DNA from: Methylococcales bacterium
GTDB lineage: Bacteria; Pseudomonadota; Gammaproteobacteria; Methylococcales; Methylomonadaceae
Direction of reading: 5' to 3'
Assembly: GCA_030949405.1 (NCBI GenBank)
Contig: JAUZSN010000002.1
Location: 744,001-808,000 of the forward strand
Length of the DNA: 64,000 bases
A program made the position numbers and the translations under genes. The notes beneath the pieces were generated by a model. The model worked only from the letters and a program-made list of their open reading frames with translations, was not told the origin of the DNA and made no database searches. Of this stretch, positions 50,831 to 60,784 are shown piece after piece. Numbering within the stretch: position 1 is the first letter of the stretch; each line of letters opens with the position of its first letter.

Positions 50831-51949
50831 AGACTTGTTCTTTAAGAAGAAGTTAATATATCATGTTAAAATTCCATAGGATAGCCGCTAAAAAAGAAAA
50901 TAAATCTTTTACACCTTCTTTTTTATTTCTAAACTTGTCAACTAGGCATCTATATCTTTTCATTCCACCGATTACATGCTCAACAATGACTCTTTCACGA
51001 CTCATCTCTTTGTTTTCTTTTTTTTGATTTTCAGTTAATGTTGGGTTTGGATTATGCTTAGATTTATTTGGTTTTTTATGAGGAATATTTACCGAATTAG
51101 TTTTATATTCATTATTAAACCCCAAATAACCTAAATCAATAAATATATTAAAATTACTAAACCAATTTAATTCTGGATTAAATTCTTTTTTAAACATTCC
51201 ATAATCATGATTTTTACCTGGAAAACTAACCCCAATATATAAAATTAAATGACCTAAAGAAGCTATAGTGGTATTTTTAATTGTATGCTGTTTTTTTTAC
51301 CACTGTAAAATTAATTTTGTTCTTCATAGTCACTAGGGCGTTGTACAGCACGCTCTGTAGCATCTATTATCAATGTTTGAACTCCGCCAAAAGCCTGCTG
51401 CATTTCTTCAGGGGTTGAAAAACTTGTTGCAGGTAAAACATTAAATATATCTAACGTCTTTATTAAAATTGGAAATAATTTGTATACATGAGTATGGGCG
51501 CATGATTTATTCATATTAAAAGAAAACCCTAAGTGATCGAAAGTAGAATAACACTTCATATAATTTAATATAAATAATAATTTGTCTGCGGGTGTTTTTA
51601 ATGTGCTATCTAAACCACTACCGTATTTTCTTTCTTTATTTTCATGTTTTTCTTTTTGATCTTCAATAAGGGTCTTTTCAAATAGAGATAATAGTAAAAT
51701 AAAATGTTCTGTTTTTAATCCTGTTAAAGCTCTTAACTGTCTATCATCATAAATTCTTGGTAAAATTTCTTTTATTTTCATGTTATACTTTGATTTTTAT
51801 TTTTTATAGAAATTTATTATAAAGCTTATTTATTATTTTTAATAATTTAATTTAAAGTTTATTTATTAGGCTGTATCAACTGATTGTGAGTGTTATCAAG
51901 TATATATAAGCAATTGATTTTAATATATTTTATTTAGAAGAACAAGTCT
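50831..51949 (-). mobile_element. IS5-like element, copy 4, in IS110
   Basis: A 1119-bp copy with both inverted ends and the 3-bp duplication ATT (50828-50830, 51950-51952). Confidence 0.88.
50853..51781 (-). pseudogene. IS5-like transposase, copy 4, nonsense before the slip site
   Basis: orfA begins at 51781 and stops at 51311 because GAA became TAA about 12 bp before the A8 slip run (51298-51291). orfB (51197-50853 and upstream to the slip) is intact. A fusion protein cannot form. Confidence 0.75.
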
Positions 51950-52468
51950 ATTATTAATCGCTTTTTGTAATCGTTTGATAGAACGCGATGTCTGTTTATT
52001 TACACTAGCTTCTAAATGATTATTTTCTTGTGTTTTAGACTTTTCTAATTGGTCACAGCGAGTGACTAAGCGTTGTATTGCTTCATAGTCTTTGCCTTTA
52101 GGTTGGTATGATTTCTTTTTGTAATCACCTGTTGAAACAGCATATTCACAATATCTGGCAATAAGCTGAGCATCTGCTTTATCTGTTTTATTACGATTTA
52201 ATTCCATCTTAAAAAAAGCATGAGTAACCATTGGATTAACAACCATCACGTTTATTTTTTTCTGGGATAAATATTCCGCTAAATGAAAGCTATAAACACC
52301 TGTTGCTTCGAGACAGGTATAAATCTTTTCGTTACTTTTATTCACCCATAAAAGAAATGCTTCAAACCCTTTGGTGCTATTAGAAAACTGTTTGTGAAGA
52401 GTGCGTGAATTAAGATTATAAGCCGCATCAAAGGTAAGTTTAGAAATATCAATTCCAATAAAAATCAT

Positions 52469-52838
52469 CGTATTATCCCCAGTTAAGTGTAAACTAAAGA
52501 TTGGATAAAATAACGTCATGGCATTCTTGTAACTATTCGTGCTCTTGCTTAGTTGCAGGCACAAGATACTGTTCGCATTTGAAGGCGTTATTAAAGAGAG
52601 GTAGGCACTAATCTGACCCACGATTTTTCTAATCAAGAGTACTTACAGTGTCTCTATCTCTCATCCAACCGTCATTGGATAGTGCCATTTATTTAACTAA
52701 ATTAACACTGGAATCTAAGATACAAGAGTTGTTGATTTTACATAATCAAGAGGGGTAATCGGGTAAGAACTGTTCTACCTTGATTAATCAAGCTGGCTGA
52801 TCGAGGTAGAACAGCCAGTCACCCGAGTGCCCCCTCAC
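52469..52838. other. Gap between IS110 start and group II intron remnant
   Basis: I see no gene. The left part is probably the upstream end of the IS110 element. The right part (about 52750-52838) already resembles the 3' end of the intron read on the minus strand. Confidence 0.35.
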
Positions 52839-53527
52839 AGATCCCTGCGTGCGGAATTACCGCACAAGGCTCTTCAAAACTGCTCGCTTTGCACACGGTT
52901 CTTATTATTCAGTTCTTAGAAATTATGACAAATTCGTGGTTTCGCTATTCCAAAATACTTTATCAGTTCATTAAACCCCTTCCAGTTATAGCTTCTGCGT
53001 TGTGAATGCCGATTGAGCCATTTGAAAAGCAGGAGTATAATCCGATAAATAAAGGTAGTCAAGCTTTTGCAATTACCAATAATTCCGTAATAATTATAAT
53101 ATCCACGCACAATCTATTAATGCTATCAACGAGGATTTCCTTTGGTAATCGACAATTTCGCTTAAGCCAATCTTTGTTGTCGCTAATGATGCCCGCATTT
53201 TCTCTCGTGAGGTTCGTCGCTTAATAATCGGGATTCTTGTTTTCCGATTTAATTTACGACGACTAAATACCATGATATTGGTCTTATCTTCCGCAACTTC
53301 CAAGCCAAATTTATTAAGCCTTAACTTCAACGCTTTATAAAAACGTTGAGCATCTTTTTCATATTCAAAAGCACAAACAAAATCATCGGCATAACGGCAT
53401 AAATAAACCTGCCCTTTATCAAGTATGCCTGCTTTTAACCATTTACGAATTAGATTTAGAAACGCTTTGTCATCTATTCGCAGTTCTAACATAGCCATCA
53501 ACGCATCATGATTTATATTATTGGAAT
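52839..53527 (-). pseudogene. Degraded group II intron with reverse transcriptase remnant
   Basis: The minus strand shows a domain-V hairpin (52839-52872, GAGCCTTGTGCGG pairing with CCGCACGCAGGGATCT). Upstream lie reverse transcriptase pieces: R-Y-A-D-D-F-V-C-A-F with the catalytic aspartates (frame 53561-53094) and the C-terminal L/R-G-Y-Y-N-Y-Y-G-I-I-G-N (53110-52916). The N-terminal half is missing and about 45 residues with the P-Q-G-G motif are deleted before Y-A-D-D. It is a dead intron of a different type from the one at 54815. Confidence 0.7.
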
Positions 53528-53555
53528 CAAGGGGGTCGGGAATCAAGGGGGTCGG
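53523..53555. repeat. Two copies of GGAATCAAGGGGGTCGG
   Basis: A 16-17-bp unit occurs twice in tandem and a third variant (GGAGTCAATGCC) follows, at the truncated end of the intron remnant. Confidence 0.7.
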
Positions 53556-53640
53556 AGTCAATGCCAGTAAGTTAAAGTAACCAATTGATTATGCTATAAT
53601 AAAATCCAATATCTCTTAAATAAAAGACAAGCATAAAACA

Positions 53641-53805
53641 ATGGAAAACACAATAAAAAATATCTGTGAAGAACTAAATAATACCATAAATAGTTGTTTA
53701 TTTATGGATAAATATCGTCTTTCAAAAACAGCTTTTACTCGCACTCGTATTCTTAATTTTCCAACACTAATCCTCTTTTTACTTAACTTTAGAAAACCAA
53801 TAGTT
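53641..53805 (+). pseudogene. N-terminal fragment of an IS4-like transposase
   Basis: The frame M-E-N-T-I-K-N-I-C-E-E-L ... R-T-R-I-L-N-F-P-T-L-I-L-F-L-L-N resembles the start of IS4-type transposases (S-x-x-R-K-L-x-F-P-x-L-x-x-F-L-L). It is cut after F-R-K by the element at 53798. The overlapping minus-strand frame is a shadow. Confidence 0.5.
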
Positions 53806-54523
53806 CGGACAGTTTTTGTAACCCATTGATTTAAAAAGAATTTACCCATACATCTCGTAATTATAAAACTCTTTAAAATCAATGTCTTATAGAATTAAGA
53901 CCGCTATCTTTTTTAAAACTGTCCGAAGTATTGAACTAAATAAGCGATGCGAATATTACATTTCAATGAGACAGAATTAACGATTGCTGTATAAATCTTA
54001 ACACCACCCTGTTTACCTGCTAATTCTAATTTTCTCGTCTCACCCACAATCCACTTACTGTCATAACATTTATGGCGACCTTTTTCTTTTTGCACACCTT
54101 CGTAGAGTAAACGTAAATTAGCATCATAACGTAATTTTCCAATTTGATGGTAACCTTTAGCGATCACGCCATGGGTAAACTTTTGTTTAGAATCCCAAAA
54201 CTTAGCTAAACCGTAAGTTTTTTCACCACTTTTGTTAACAAAGCTACACTCTAAAGCCGCTATTTTTTGTCCCGACGTTGAAAGAATTTCATTATTACCT
54301 ACCTGATTAAATTTAAGAAAATCTAACTTTTTATTAAACCAGCGACGATAGGTTTTTTCTGATAACTCATTGTAACGGTGGTTTAGAACCACTAGACATT
54401 TTTTCTAAAATCGTTTCTATTAGTTGCATGGAAATCTTCTTTTCAGGAAATTGTTGCTTTAGAAACTACATTTTCCTATGAATTGAAGATTTCCTCTACT
54501 TTTAAAACTGTCCGAAGTATTGA
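53798..54523 (-). mobile_element. Deleted IS with CAATACTTCGGACAGTTTT ends
   Basis: The left end CAATAGTTCGGACAGTTTT (53798) is inverted relative to TTTTAAAACTGTCCGAAGTATTGA, which occurs both at 53911-53934 and at 54500-54523. The doubled right end suggests a small deletion derivative next to, or recombined with, a larger one. Confidence 0.55.
53913..54429 (-). pseudogene. DDE transposase with internal deletion
   Basis: The start M-Q-L-I-E-T-I-L-E-K-M (54429) ends early; the main frame (54392-53913, 159 aa) carries L-S-E-K-T-Y-R-R-W-F and A-A-L-E-C-S-F-V-N-K-S-G-E-K-T-Y-G-L, a DDE-like region. About 40 residues are missing between them, and the C-terminus is formed by the IS end. Similar proteins occur in the IS4/IS701 range; I am unsure of the family. 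Confidence 0.5.
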
Positions 54524-54532
54524 TTTATATGA

Positions 54533-54814
54533 GTTGGCCTGAATTTGAATTTGTGCGTGCGAAAAACTTTAGATCATCTCCTATGCAAAGTTACATTGAT
54601 AAAATTGAGATATTTTTTAGACCACCACGACGAGAAATAATGGGTGAGACATTTCATCAGCAAGGTTTAAGTGCAAAAGAACGAAGCATAAATTATTTAC
54701 AATAATTTGAAAATAAATATAAATGGATAGAGGCGAATGATTTTTCAAAATTTAAAGAAATTAGTGATAAATCATTTAGTTATTATATGCCTATAGATAA
54801 AAATTTTACTACTC
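54533..54814 (+). pseudogene. Unknown gene fragment interrupted by a group II intron
   Basis: W-P-E-F-E-F-V-R-A-K-N-F-R and P-R-R-E-I-M-G-E-T-F-H-Q-Q-G-L-S-A-K-E-R-S look coding. One stop (TAA at 54703) interrupts an otherwise open frame that runs to the intron border at 54815. Both ends are lost. I do not recognise the family. Confidence 0.35.
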
Positions 54815-56760
54815 GTACGCCCACGAGGGCAATTTATCAGTAGGGTAAAAGTCCCTATCGGCATATACCATAACGTTGTAGCTTGAAAGTAACTGCGTCA
54901 TTGCGAAGTGGGGTGGGGAGTAACTGAAAGCGAAATAGCAGTCCGTAGGATAACGAATCTGATTCGGCAGGGCAAGGCGGCGAGTCTGCGAGTGATTGAC
55001 GAAGCCTGAAAATCATCTGTTACGTTGCGAAATGTTCGCTTGTGTGGTGCAAAACGATAACAGAGTCTACCAAGTGGTTGGGAGCGGAATGTTAGGAAGG
55101 TAAATTGAGGTAAGTGGGGAGAGCTGTTTGCTAAGGTGATCGTAAACAGTAGTCAGAGCCTTCATAGTACCGAAAGCTGTAATGGATTTAGCGTAGGGTA
55201 AGATTTATCATGAAATTGGCGTGAAAATGTCATAACTTGAAAGATAAACGTGAGCCTAAACCTTGAATCTAACAGTGGAAACGGCAAGTTAGCAAAGCTT
55301 GCAATAGGGAAGGATGGCAGGTTGAGAAATAGGAGGAGTTTATACTAATGCAACAGCACGTTATTTCGTCAGTGTTGGAGACACACAACAAGAAACAGAA
55401 ACTTATGCCCATTGGTCATGGGTGGAAGCATCGGTGTGGACAAAACCTATGTTGGCAGAACTGGATAACGGTGTGAAAGGCGGTAAATGGTTTAGTTTGT
55501 GGGACAAAGTTTATAAAATTTCTACCTTGCAACAAGCTTGGAAACAGGTCAAGCGCAATAAGGGGTGTCATGGTATAGACGGCGTAAGTGTGGAACGTTT
55601 CGGGGCATCGCAAGCGTTATATTTACAAGAGCTTCATGAAGCGTTAAAAGAAGGTCGCTATCAACCGTTGCCAGTTAAAAAGGGTGTTAATTCCTAAGGC
55701 GGGAGGCGGTAAGCGTCCGTTGGGTATTCCTGCGGTAAAAGATCGTATTGTGCAAGCGGCATTGAAAATGGTCATTGAGCCTATTTTTGAGAATGAGTTT
55801 GTATCAAGTAGTTACGGTTTCAGACCTAAGCGCGGTTGTAACAATGCGTTGTGGAAAGTCGATAAGCATTTGAAAATGGGACAAACGTGGGTGGTAGATG
55901 CCGATATGCAGAGTTATTTCGACACTATTTCTCATACTAAATTAATGCTCGAAGTTGAAAAAAAATACATTAGTGACGGTAAAGTTTTGGACTTGATAAA
56001 AGCTTATTTAAAACAGGATATAGTCAATGGACTTGAACAATGGACACCCATAACGGGTACACCGCAAGGTGCTATTATCAGCCCATTATTAGCTAATTTG
56101 TACCTGCATGAACTGGATAAAACCATGAGGCAGGCAGGTTACATAATGGTCAGATATGCGGATGATTTTGTAATACTGTGTGATAGTCAAATGGAAGCAA
56201 AAGAAGCTTTAACATTAATTCGACACTGGGTTGATGAGAGAGAATTAATTTTGCATCCAGAGAAAACGCAATTAGGTAACTGTCTGATAAAAGGGCAGGG
56301 GTTTGAGTTTTTAGGTTATCGATTTGAAGCAGGTAAGTGATTTGTCAAAAGTAAAAGCCTGAAAGCTTTAAAAGATAAAATTCGTCGCAAAACCAAACAT
56401 TCGAGAGGTGATAGCATGGAGTGCATTATTAAAGACCTGAATCCAATGATCAAAGGCTGGTTTAACTATTTTAAACACGCTTATAAATGGAGGTTTCCTA
56501 ATTTAGATGGATTTATAAGACGGCGTTTGCGTAGTTTAAAGGATAAGCAAATGAAAGGATACTCCAGTTTTGGGAGAACACAACGTTTACACAGATTAAT
56601 GCCAAATTCGTATTTTGCTAAATGTGGGCTTTTCGCCTTAAAAGATGCTCATATAATGGCATGTCAATCCCGATGTGGAAATTCTTGACGGGAGAGCCGT
56701 GTGCGGGAGAATCGCACGCACGGTTCGGAGGGTCTCCCCGACCCCTATCTTGCAAGGTGA
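54815..56760 (+). mobile_element. Group II intron, structurally complete, with broken RT gene
   Basis: The 5' end is probably GTACGCCCACGAGGGC at 54815, resembling GUGYG starts, followed by about 530 bp of structured RNA, the reverse transcriptase gene and domain V at 56694-56726 (GAGCCGTGTGCGG pairing with TCGCACGCACGGTTC). The 3' border is approximate. The ribozyme parts look intact, but it would need a maturase supplied from elsewhere. Confidence 0.75.
55422..56688 (+). pseudogene. Group II intron reverse transcriptase/maturase, two lesions
   Basis: The order is RT palm and fingers (K-W-F-S-L-W-D-K-V-Y, R-N-K-G-C-H-G-I-D-G), then after a one-base insertion in an A run near 55678 the frame continues I-P-K-A-G-G-G-K-R-P-L-G-I-P, T-P-Q-G-A-I-I-S-P-L and R-Y-A-D-D-F-V. 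A TGA at 56338 interrupts before F-V-K-S-K-S-L and the maturase (GIIM) part G-W-F-N-Y-F-K-H-A. Coding-like sequence also precedes 55422 in frame without an ATG. Confidence 0.8.
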
Positions 56761-56887
56761 AAGTCCTTGTCTGGGTAAATCAACGGATTGATTTCATAAG
56801 GTTTAACCAACCACCAGTAGTGCTGTCCATCATCGTAAATTACAAATACAGTGGTCGTCACAAACCTAACAAGTGCGGCTTAATTTA

Positions 56888-57796
56888 TTATTTAATCTCA
56901 TACTTTGAAGAAACTGCATACTTTCCAATTAATTTACAGGGAACAATTATTGTTTTTCCTTCAATTGATTGAACCTCTTCAGAAACAAAACTGCAATCAA
57001 GCAAGTTAAAATCATCCGCTTTTCGAGCAGAGACAATATTCAGGGTTAATTGATAATTTTGTGAGTGTGTTAAACGATTAACCGCTTCTTTAGGAAAGTA
57101 AATCTTATTAAAAGTTGCAGTTTCATCAAGATCGACTTCAACTTCAAAATCACCTAAATTAACTTCTTGAGGGTCGCCTTCTGTCTCTTTTTTTCCTTCC
57201 CCATTGCCATTAAACATACTATTGATAATGATTTTTTCATTAATTTTAGACAGTTTAGCCTTTGCTTTTTTTGACAAATTAATTTTCACTGAAAAAGAAG
57301 GCCCGGCAACCTTATCGTTTATCTCTTCAGGCTCTGTATTTTCTTCTTTTTTAACATAGGGCGATGATGCGTCACCAAGGCTATTCGTTGTATGTTCTTT
57401 ATATAGATTACACAAATCATTTTCACTCTTAGCGTTGTCTCTCGTTTCCGCTACCCAGTCTGAATCAATCCGTGTTTTATGATTAGCCGCTTGCTTTGTC
57501 GCATTTTCATACGCATAAACATAAGCTTGAGTATCCAAACGTTCCATAATGGACAATAAATCATTAGAGCAGGTTAACGTTTCAACGTCCTTGTTATCGA
57601 CCGACTGACAGTCGATTGATGAAGGCACATCACCATAAGAATCAGAGAGTTTTTTTAGAGCATTCTTGATCGGATCAAGTTTTGTTTGAGCCAAACACTC
57701 TGATTTTGCATGAGCATTTGCGCCTATAAAAAAGAGTGAAAAAAAACTACTTAGAGTTATTATCTTAATTATTAACAGTCTTTTTTTAGGTTTCAT
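56888..57796 (-). CDS. Unknown exported protein
   Basis: The 302-aa product starts with a basic N-terminus and a clear signal peptide (hydrophobic residues 8-25, cleavage likely after A-N-A-H-A). The mature part is acidic, has about six cysteines that could form disulfides, an acidic Glu-rich linker near residues 150-165, and a beta-rich C-terminal half. No family is recognised. It lies alone between the intron and the MITE and may be the first native gene on the right side of the accessory region. The 3' end lies within the DNA next to the intron, so truncation is possible but the stop looks natural. Confidence 0.65.
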   Translation of the reverse strand: MKPKKRLLIIKIITLSSFFSLFFIGANAHAKSECLAQTKLDPIKNALKKLSDSYGDVPSSIDCQSVDNKDVETLTCSNDLLSIMERLDTQAYVYAYENATKQAANHKTRIDSDWVAETRDNAKSENDLCNLYKEHTTNSLGDASSPYVKKEENTEPEEINDKVAGPSFSVKINLSKKAKAKLSKINEKIIINSMFNGNGEGKKETEGDPQEVNLGDFEVEVDLDETATFNKIYFPKEAVNRLTHSQNYQLTLNIVSARKADDFNLLDCSFVSEEVQSIEGKTIIVPCKLIGKYAVSSKYEIK

Positions 57797-57919
57797 TTTT
57801 ATTTTCTCAATTAGACGTTATTAGCGACCACATTTCAATCAATCATAAACGGTCTTTTTTGAGTTTTAGGCTTAAACCAACGAACTCAGTAATGAATCAA
57901 CAATTCAGCCCCCTTAATT

Positions 57920-57990
57920 GGCTACTCATTTAAGACGGGACACTATGGAGCAAGGCTTAACCTCACGTGTCCTGTTTTAAGTTGGTAGCC
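57920..57990. mobile_element. 71-bp MITE of the 1.7-kb IS family, copy 3
   Basis: The same 71-bp size and interior (ACTAT..AGCAAG.CTTAACCT) as the copy at 13105, with the same type of ends. A perfect 8-bp duplication CCTTAATT flanks it (57912-57919, 57991-57998). It sits just after the era stop. Confidence 0.88.
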
Positions 57991-58001
57991 CCTTAATTCA
58001 T

Positions 58002-58883
58002 CTAATCATTAAATCCCAAACTTTTCAAGGCCCGCTCACTGTCTGACCAGCCTTTTTTAACCTTAACCCAAAGTTGTAAATAAACTTTTTGATTAATCAA
58101 GTTTTCTATATCAACACGGGCATCCGTTCCAATTTTTTTCAACATCTCGCCTTGCTTACCAATCACAATATTTTTTTGACTGTCTCGCTCAACTAAAATC
58201 GTCGCATAAATTTTAGTGATTTTTTTCGACTCTTCATAACGATCAATTTCAACCGTTATCGCATAAGGCAGTTCATCCCCTAATCGGCGAGTTAATTTCT
58301 CACGCACAATTTCAGCCGCTAAAAAACGAGTTGATCTATTGGTTATTTGATCTTTTGGGTAAATTAAATCACTTTCAGGTAATAATGAAAAAATTGAAGT
58401 TTCCAACGCGTCTAAATTAATTCGTTTCAACGCAGAAACAGGAATTAATTCTTTAAACGGGTATTTTTTTTTCGCGTCATCAAAAAAAGAAAAAATCGCT
58501 TCTTTCTCTTTGATTCGATCCACTTTATTGACCGCTAAAATAACCGGTAAATTAGCACGTTCCAACTTTTTAAAGATGACTTCATCATAGTCTTGCCACA
58601 CTAAACCATCAATCAACCAAACCACAACATTCACCCCTAATAAGGTTGAATCTGCGGTACGGTTTAAATAACGATTCAGGGCTTTTTTTTCATTTTTATG
58701 CATTCCAGGCGTATCCATATAAATAGCCTGACCTTTTTCATTCGTATCAATCCCTAAAATACGATGCCGAGTCGTTTGTGGTTTGCGCGAGGTAATACTA
58801 ATTTTTTGCCCTAATAGATGATTCATTAAGGTCGATTTACCCACATTGGGCCGCCCAATTAAGGCAACATAACCACAATTCAT
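58002..58883 (-). CDS. era: GTPase Era, 16S rRNA/30S assembly
   Basis: Era binds the 3' end of 16S rRNA and assists 30S maturation. The 293-aa chain has the G1 loop G-R-P-N-V-G-K-S-T (residues 10-18), D-T-P-G-M-H, N-K-V-D and S-A-L-K, followed by a C-terminal KH domain with V-I-G-K-Q-G. Its ATG overlaps the rnc stop by 4 bp, the conserved rnc-era coupling. Confidence 0.97.
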   Translation of the reverse strand: MNCGYVALIGRPNVGKSTLMNHLLGQKISITSRKPQTTRHRILGIDTNEKGQAIYMDTPGMHKNEKKALNRYLNRTADSTLLGVNVVVWLIDGLVWQDYDEVIFKKLERANLPVILAVNKVDRIKEKEAIFSFFDDAKKKYPFKELIPVSALKRINLDALETSIFSLLPESDLIYPKDQITNRSTRFLAAEIVREKLTRRLGDELPYAITVEIDRYEESKKITKIYATILVERDSQKNIVIGKQGEMLKKIGTDARVDIENLINQKVYLQLWVKVKKGWSDSERALKSLGFND

Positions 58884-59560
58884 TGTTTTTCTCTTTGTAA
58901 TAGTTGTAACATTTTTTCAGCAGCCGCTTGTTCTGCTTTTTTACGCGAACTCCCTTCGCCTCTGCATTTTTTATCCGTTAAAACCGTGCAATCAATTTTA
59001 AAGGTTTGCGTATGAGCAAGTCCCGACATGCTCACTAAATCATAATGCGGTAAAATAACCCCTCGTGCTTGCATGAGTTCTTGTAAGCGAGTTTTAGGGT
59101 CTTTTTGTTCACTTTTTATATCCAATTCCGCTATTTTTTTTGCAAAAATACGCAAAATCCATTTTTCACAGATAAGAATCCCTTGATCTTTAAATAAAGC
59201 CCCTATAATGGCCTCAACGGCATCCGATAAAATTGAATCACGTCGATAACCTCCGCTCTTTAGCTCACCCGACCCTAAAATTAAATAATCACCTATATTA
59301 TGTTCTCTTGCCACCATCGCTAAGGAGTCTTGATTAACGAGGCTGGCTCGCAAACGACTTAACACGCCCTCACTCGCGCTGGGAAAATCATCATAAAGCT
59401 TTTGTGCAACCACAAAACCTAAAATAGAATCTCCCAGAAACTCTAAGCGTTCATTATTATTGGCTCCCATACTTCGGTGCGTTAATGCTCGCTTAAAAAG
59501 CTCAGGTTCTTTAAAAACTAAGCCAAGCTGCTGAGATAATTGCTTCGGTTCTTTGATCAC
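58880..59560 (-). CDS. rnc: Ribonuclease III
   Basis: RNase III cleaves double-stranded RNA in rRNA processing and mRNA decay. The 226-aa protein has the signature E-R-L-E-F-L-G-D-S-I-L (E40 and D44 in the active site), a second acidic site D-A-V-E-A, and a C-terminal dsRNA-binding domain (K-T-R-L-Q-E-L, G-S-S-R-K-K-A-E-Q-A-A). It overlaps both neighbours by 4 bp. Confidence 0.97.
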   Translation of the reverse strand: MIKEPKQLSQQLGLVFKEPELFKRALTHRSMGANNNERLEFLGDSILGFVVAQKLYDDFPSASEGVLSRLRASLVNQDSLAMVAREHNIGDYLILGSGELKSGGYRRDSILSDAVEAIIGALFKDQGILICEKWILRIFAKKIAELDIKSEQKDPKTRLQELMQARGVILPHYDLVSMSGLAHTQTFKIDCTVLTDKKCRGEGSSRKKAEQAAAEKMLQLLQREKQ

Positions 59561-59934
59561 TTCCTACCTGCTTCAACAAATTCATCAAATTCAACTAAAA
59601 CGCTTAAGTTACTAAAAAGAGGTTCAACTATTTGATATTTAGCGACTATTTTTACATAATTACCTCGTTTAAAGACTTTTACGGCATCTTTAGGCAAGGA
59701 ATTAACTGAATTAACCCGAAATCGTTTAGAGAGCAGTGCTTTTATTTGGCTTTTACTTTTTAGCTCAACTTCTGAAATTGTGGTAATGGATTCAATGGCA
59801 CTTTGTACTTTGCCGTGATTCATATAAATAGGGACAATTTTTAAAAGTAATAAGGCCACACCACAAATGAAAATAACCACCATTAAAATACTGGTCATGG
59901 TTAAACCTTGTTGCTTTCTAGGTGAATAGATCAT
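59557..59934 (-). CDS. DUF4845-type membrane protein
   Basis: The 125-aa protein has an N-terminal Q-Q-G-L-T-M-T-S-like segment, a membrane helix (about residues 13-35) and a small periplasmic domain ending in E-F-D-E-F-V-E-A-G. Proteins of this type (DUF4845) regularly lie between lepB and rnc in gammaproteobacteria. The function is not known. It overlaps rnc by 4 bp. Confidence 0.8.
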   Translation of the reverse strand: MIYSPRKQQGLTMTSILMVVIFICGVALLLLKIVPIYMNHGKVQSAIESITTISEVELKSKSQIKALLSKRFRVNSVNSLPKDAVKVFKRGNYVKIVAKYQIVEPLFSNLSVLVEFDEFVEAGRK

Positions 59935-59973
59935 TTTGATTTTCCTAAAAATTATAAATTGTAAGTATATCGC

Positions 59974-60750
59974 TTACTTTAATAAAGTGCCAATACGTTC
60001 AAAATTAATGCCTTTATATTGCCAATCCCAGTTCATCCAGATAAAAAAAGCTTTTCCAACTAAATTAGCTTCAGGAACAGTTCCCCAATAACGACTGTCA
60101 TTACTATTGTCACGGTTATCGCCCATTACAAAATAATGTCCGTTCGGTACAATATAAACAGATTCAATGGAAGGTTGTCCTTGTCGAATTAAAATACTAT
60201 GCTCAACCGTTTTTAAATTTTCCGTTAAATGCAGGGCACCTGTCATGGTATCACCTTGACCTAGACCTTTATAAATTTCTAAGGAAGTCTGTGCCATCGG
60301 TTCACCGTTGACATGAACTTTCTTGTTGTAATAAGCCACTTTATCACCAGGTAAACCAATGACTCGCTTAATATAATCAACAGTCGGGTTTTTTGGGTAA
60401 CGAAAAACAACAATATCTCCGCGTTTAGGCGTATCTAGTTTAAGGACTTCCGTATTGATGACGGGTAATCGCACCCCATACACAAATTTGTTGACCAAAA
60501 TAAAATCGCCAATCAAGAGGGTAGGCATCATTGAGCCAGAAGGAATACGAAACGGTTCAACTAAGAAAGAACGTAGCAGTAAAACAATCAAGACAACAGG
60601 GAAGAATGAACGTGCATATTCAACTAATAAGGGTTCGTCTTCTTCACTAAACGGGGTATCAATAGATTTTAAATAGACTAAATAAGCCCCCCAAATAACA
60701 CCTGTTACGAGGGTTGCAATCACTAAAAAAAAAGAAAAATCAATGTCCAT
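59974..60750 (-). CDS. lepB: Signal peptidase I
   Basis: LepB removes signal peptides at the periplasmic face. Two N-terminal membrane helices (about residues 5-28 and 48-66) precede the catalytic domain with S73 in I-P-S-G-S-M-M-P-T and K128 in V-D-Y-I-K-R-V. G-D-N-R-D-N-S-N-D-S-R marks the last conserved box. The 258-aa length is usual. It follows lepA by 34 bp. Confidence 0.96.
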   Translation of the reverse strand: MDIDFSFFLVIATLVTGVIWGAYLVYLKSIDTPFSEEDEPLLVEYARSFFPVVLIVLLLRSFLVEPFRIPSGSMMPTLLIGDFILVNKFVYGVRLPVINTEVLKLDTPKRGDIVVFRYPKNPTVDYIKRVIGLPGDKVAYYNKKVHVNGEPMAQTSLEIYKGLGQGDTMTGALHLTENLKTVEHSILIRQGQPSIESVYIVPNGHYFVMGDNRDNSNDSRYWGTVPEANLVGKAFFIWMNWDWQYKGINFERIGTLLK

Positions 60751-60784
60751 ACTTTGAATTATAAGATAAGGTTAAAAAATAGAC

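Larger units (their letters stand above)
50251..52468 (-). pseudogene. IS110-family transposase split by a MITE and an IS5-like element
   Basis: The start M-I-F-I-G-I-D-I-S-K (ATG at 52468) and K-T-D-K-A-D-A-Q show the DEDD catalytic domain; G-I-G-E-R-T-A-W and Y-A-G-L-T-P-K show the C-terminal Transposase_20 domain. Removing the insertions at 50831-51949 and 50652-50764, each with one target duplication, restores one frame of about 320 aa. The order of events cannot be told. IS110 moves by a DEDD/recombinase-like mechanism and leaves few end signals, so its borders are not marked here. Confidence 0.8.

Noticed and set aside
53616-53882. An 88-codon minus-strand frame with hydrophobic end
   Set aside because: It is the complement of the IS4-like N-terminal fragment and an IS end, with no coding features of its own.
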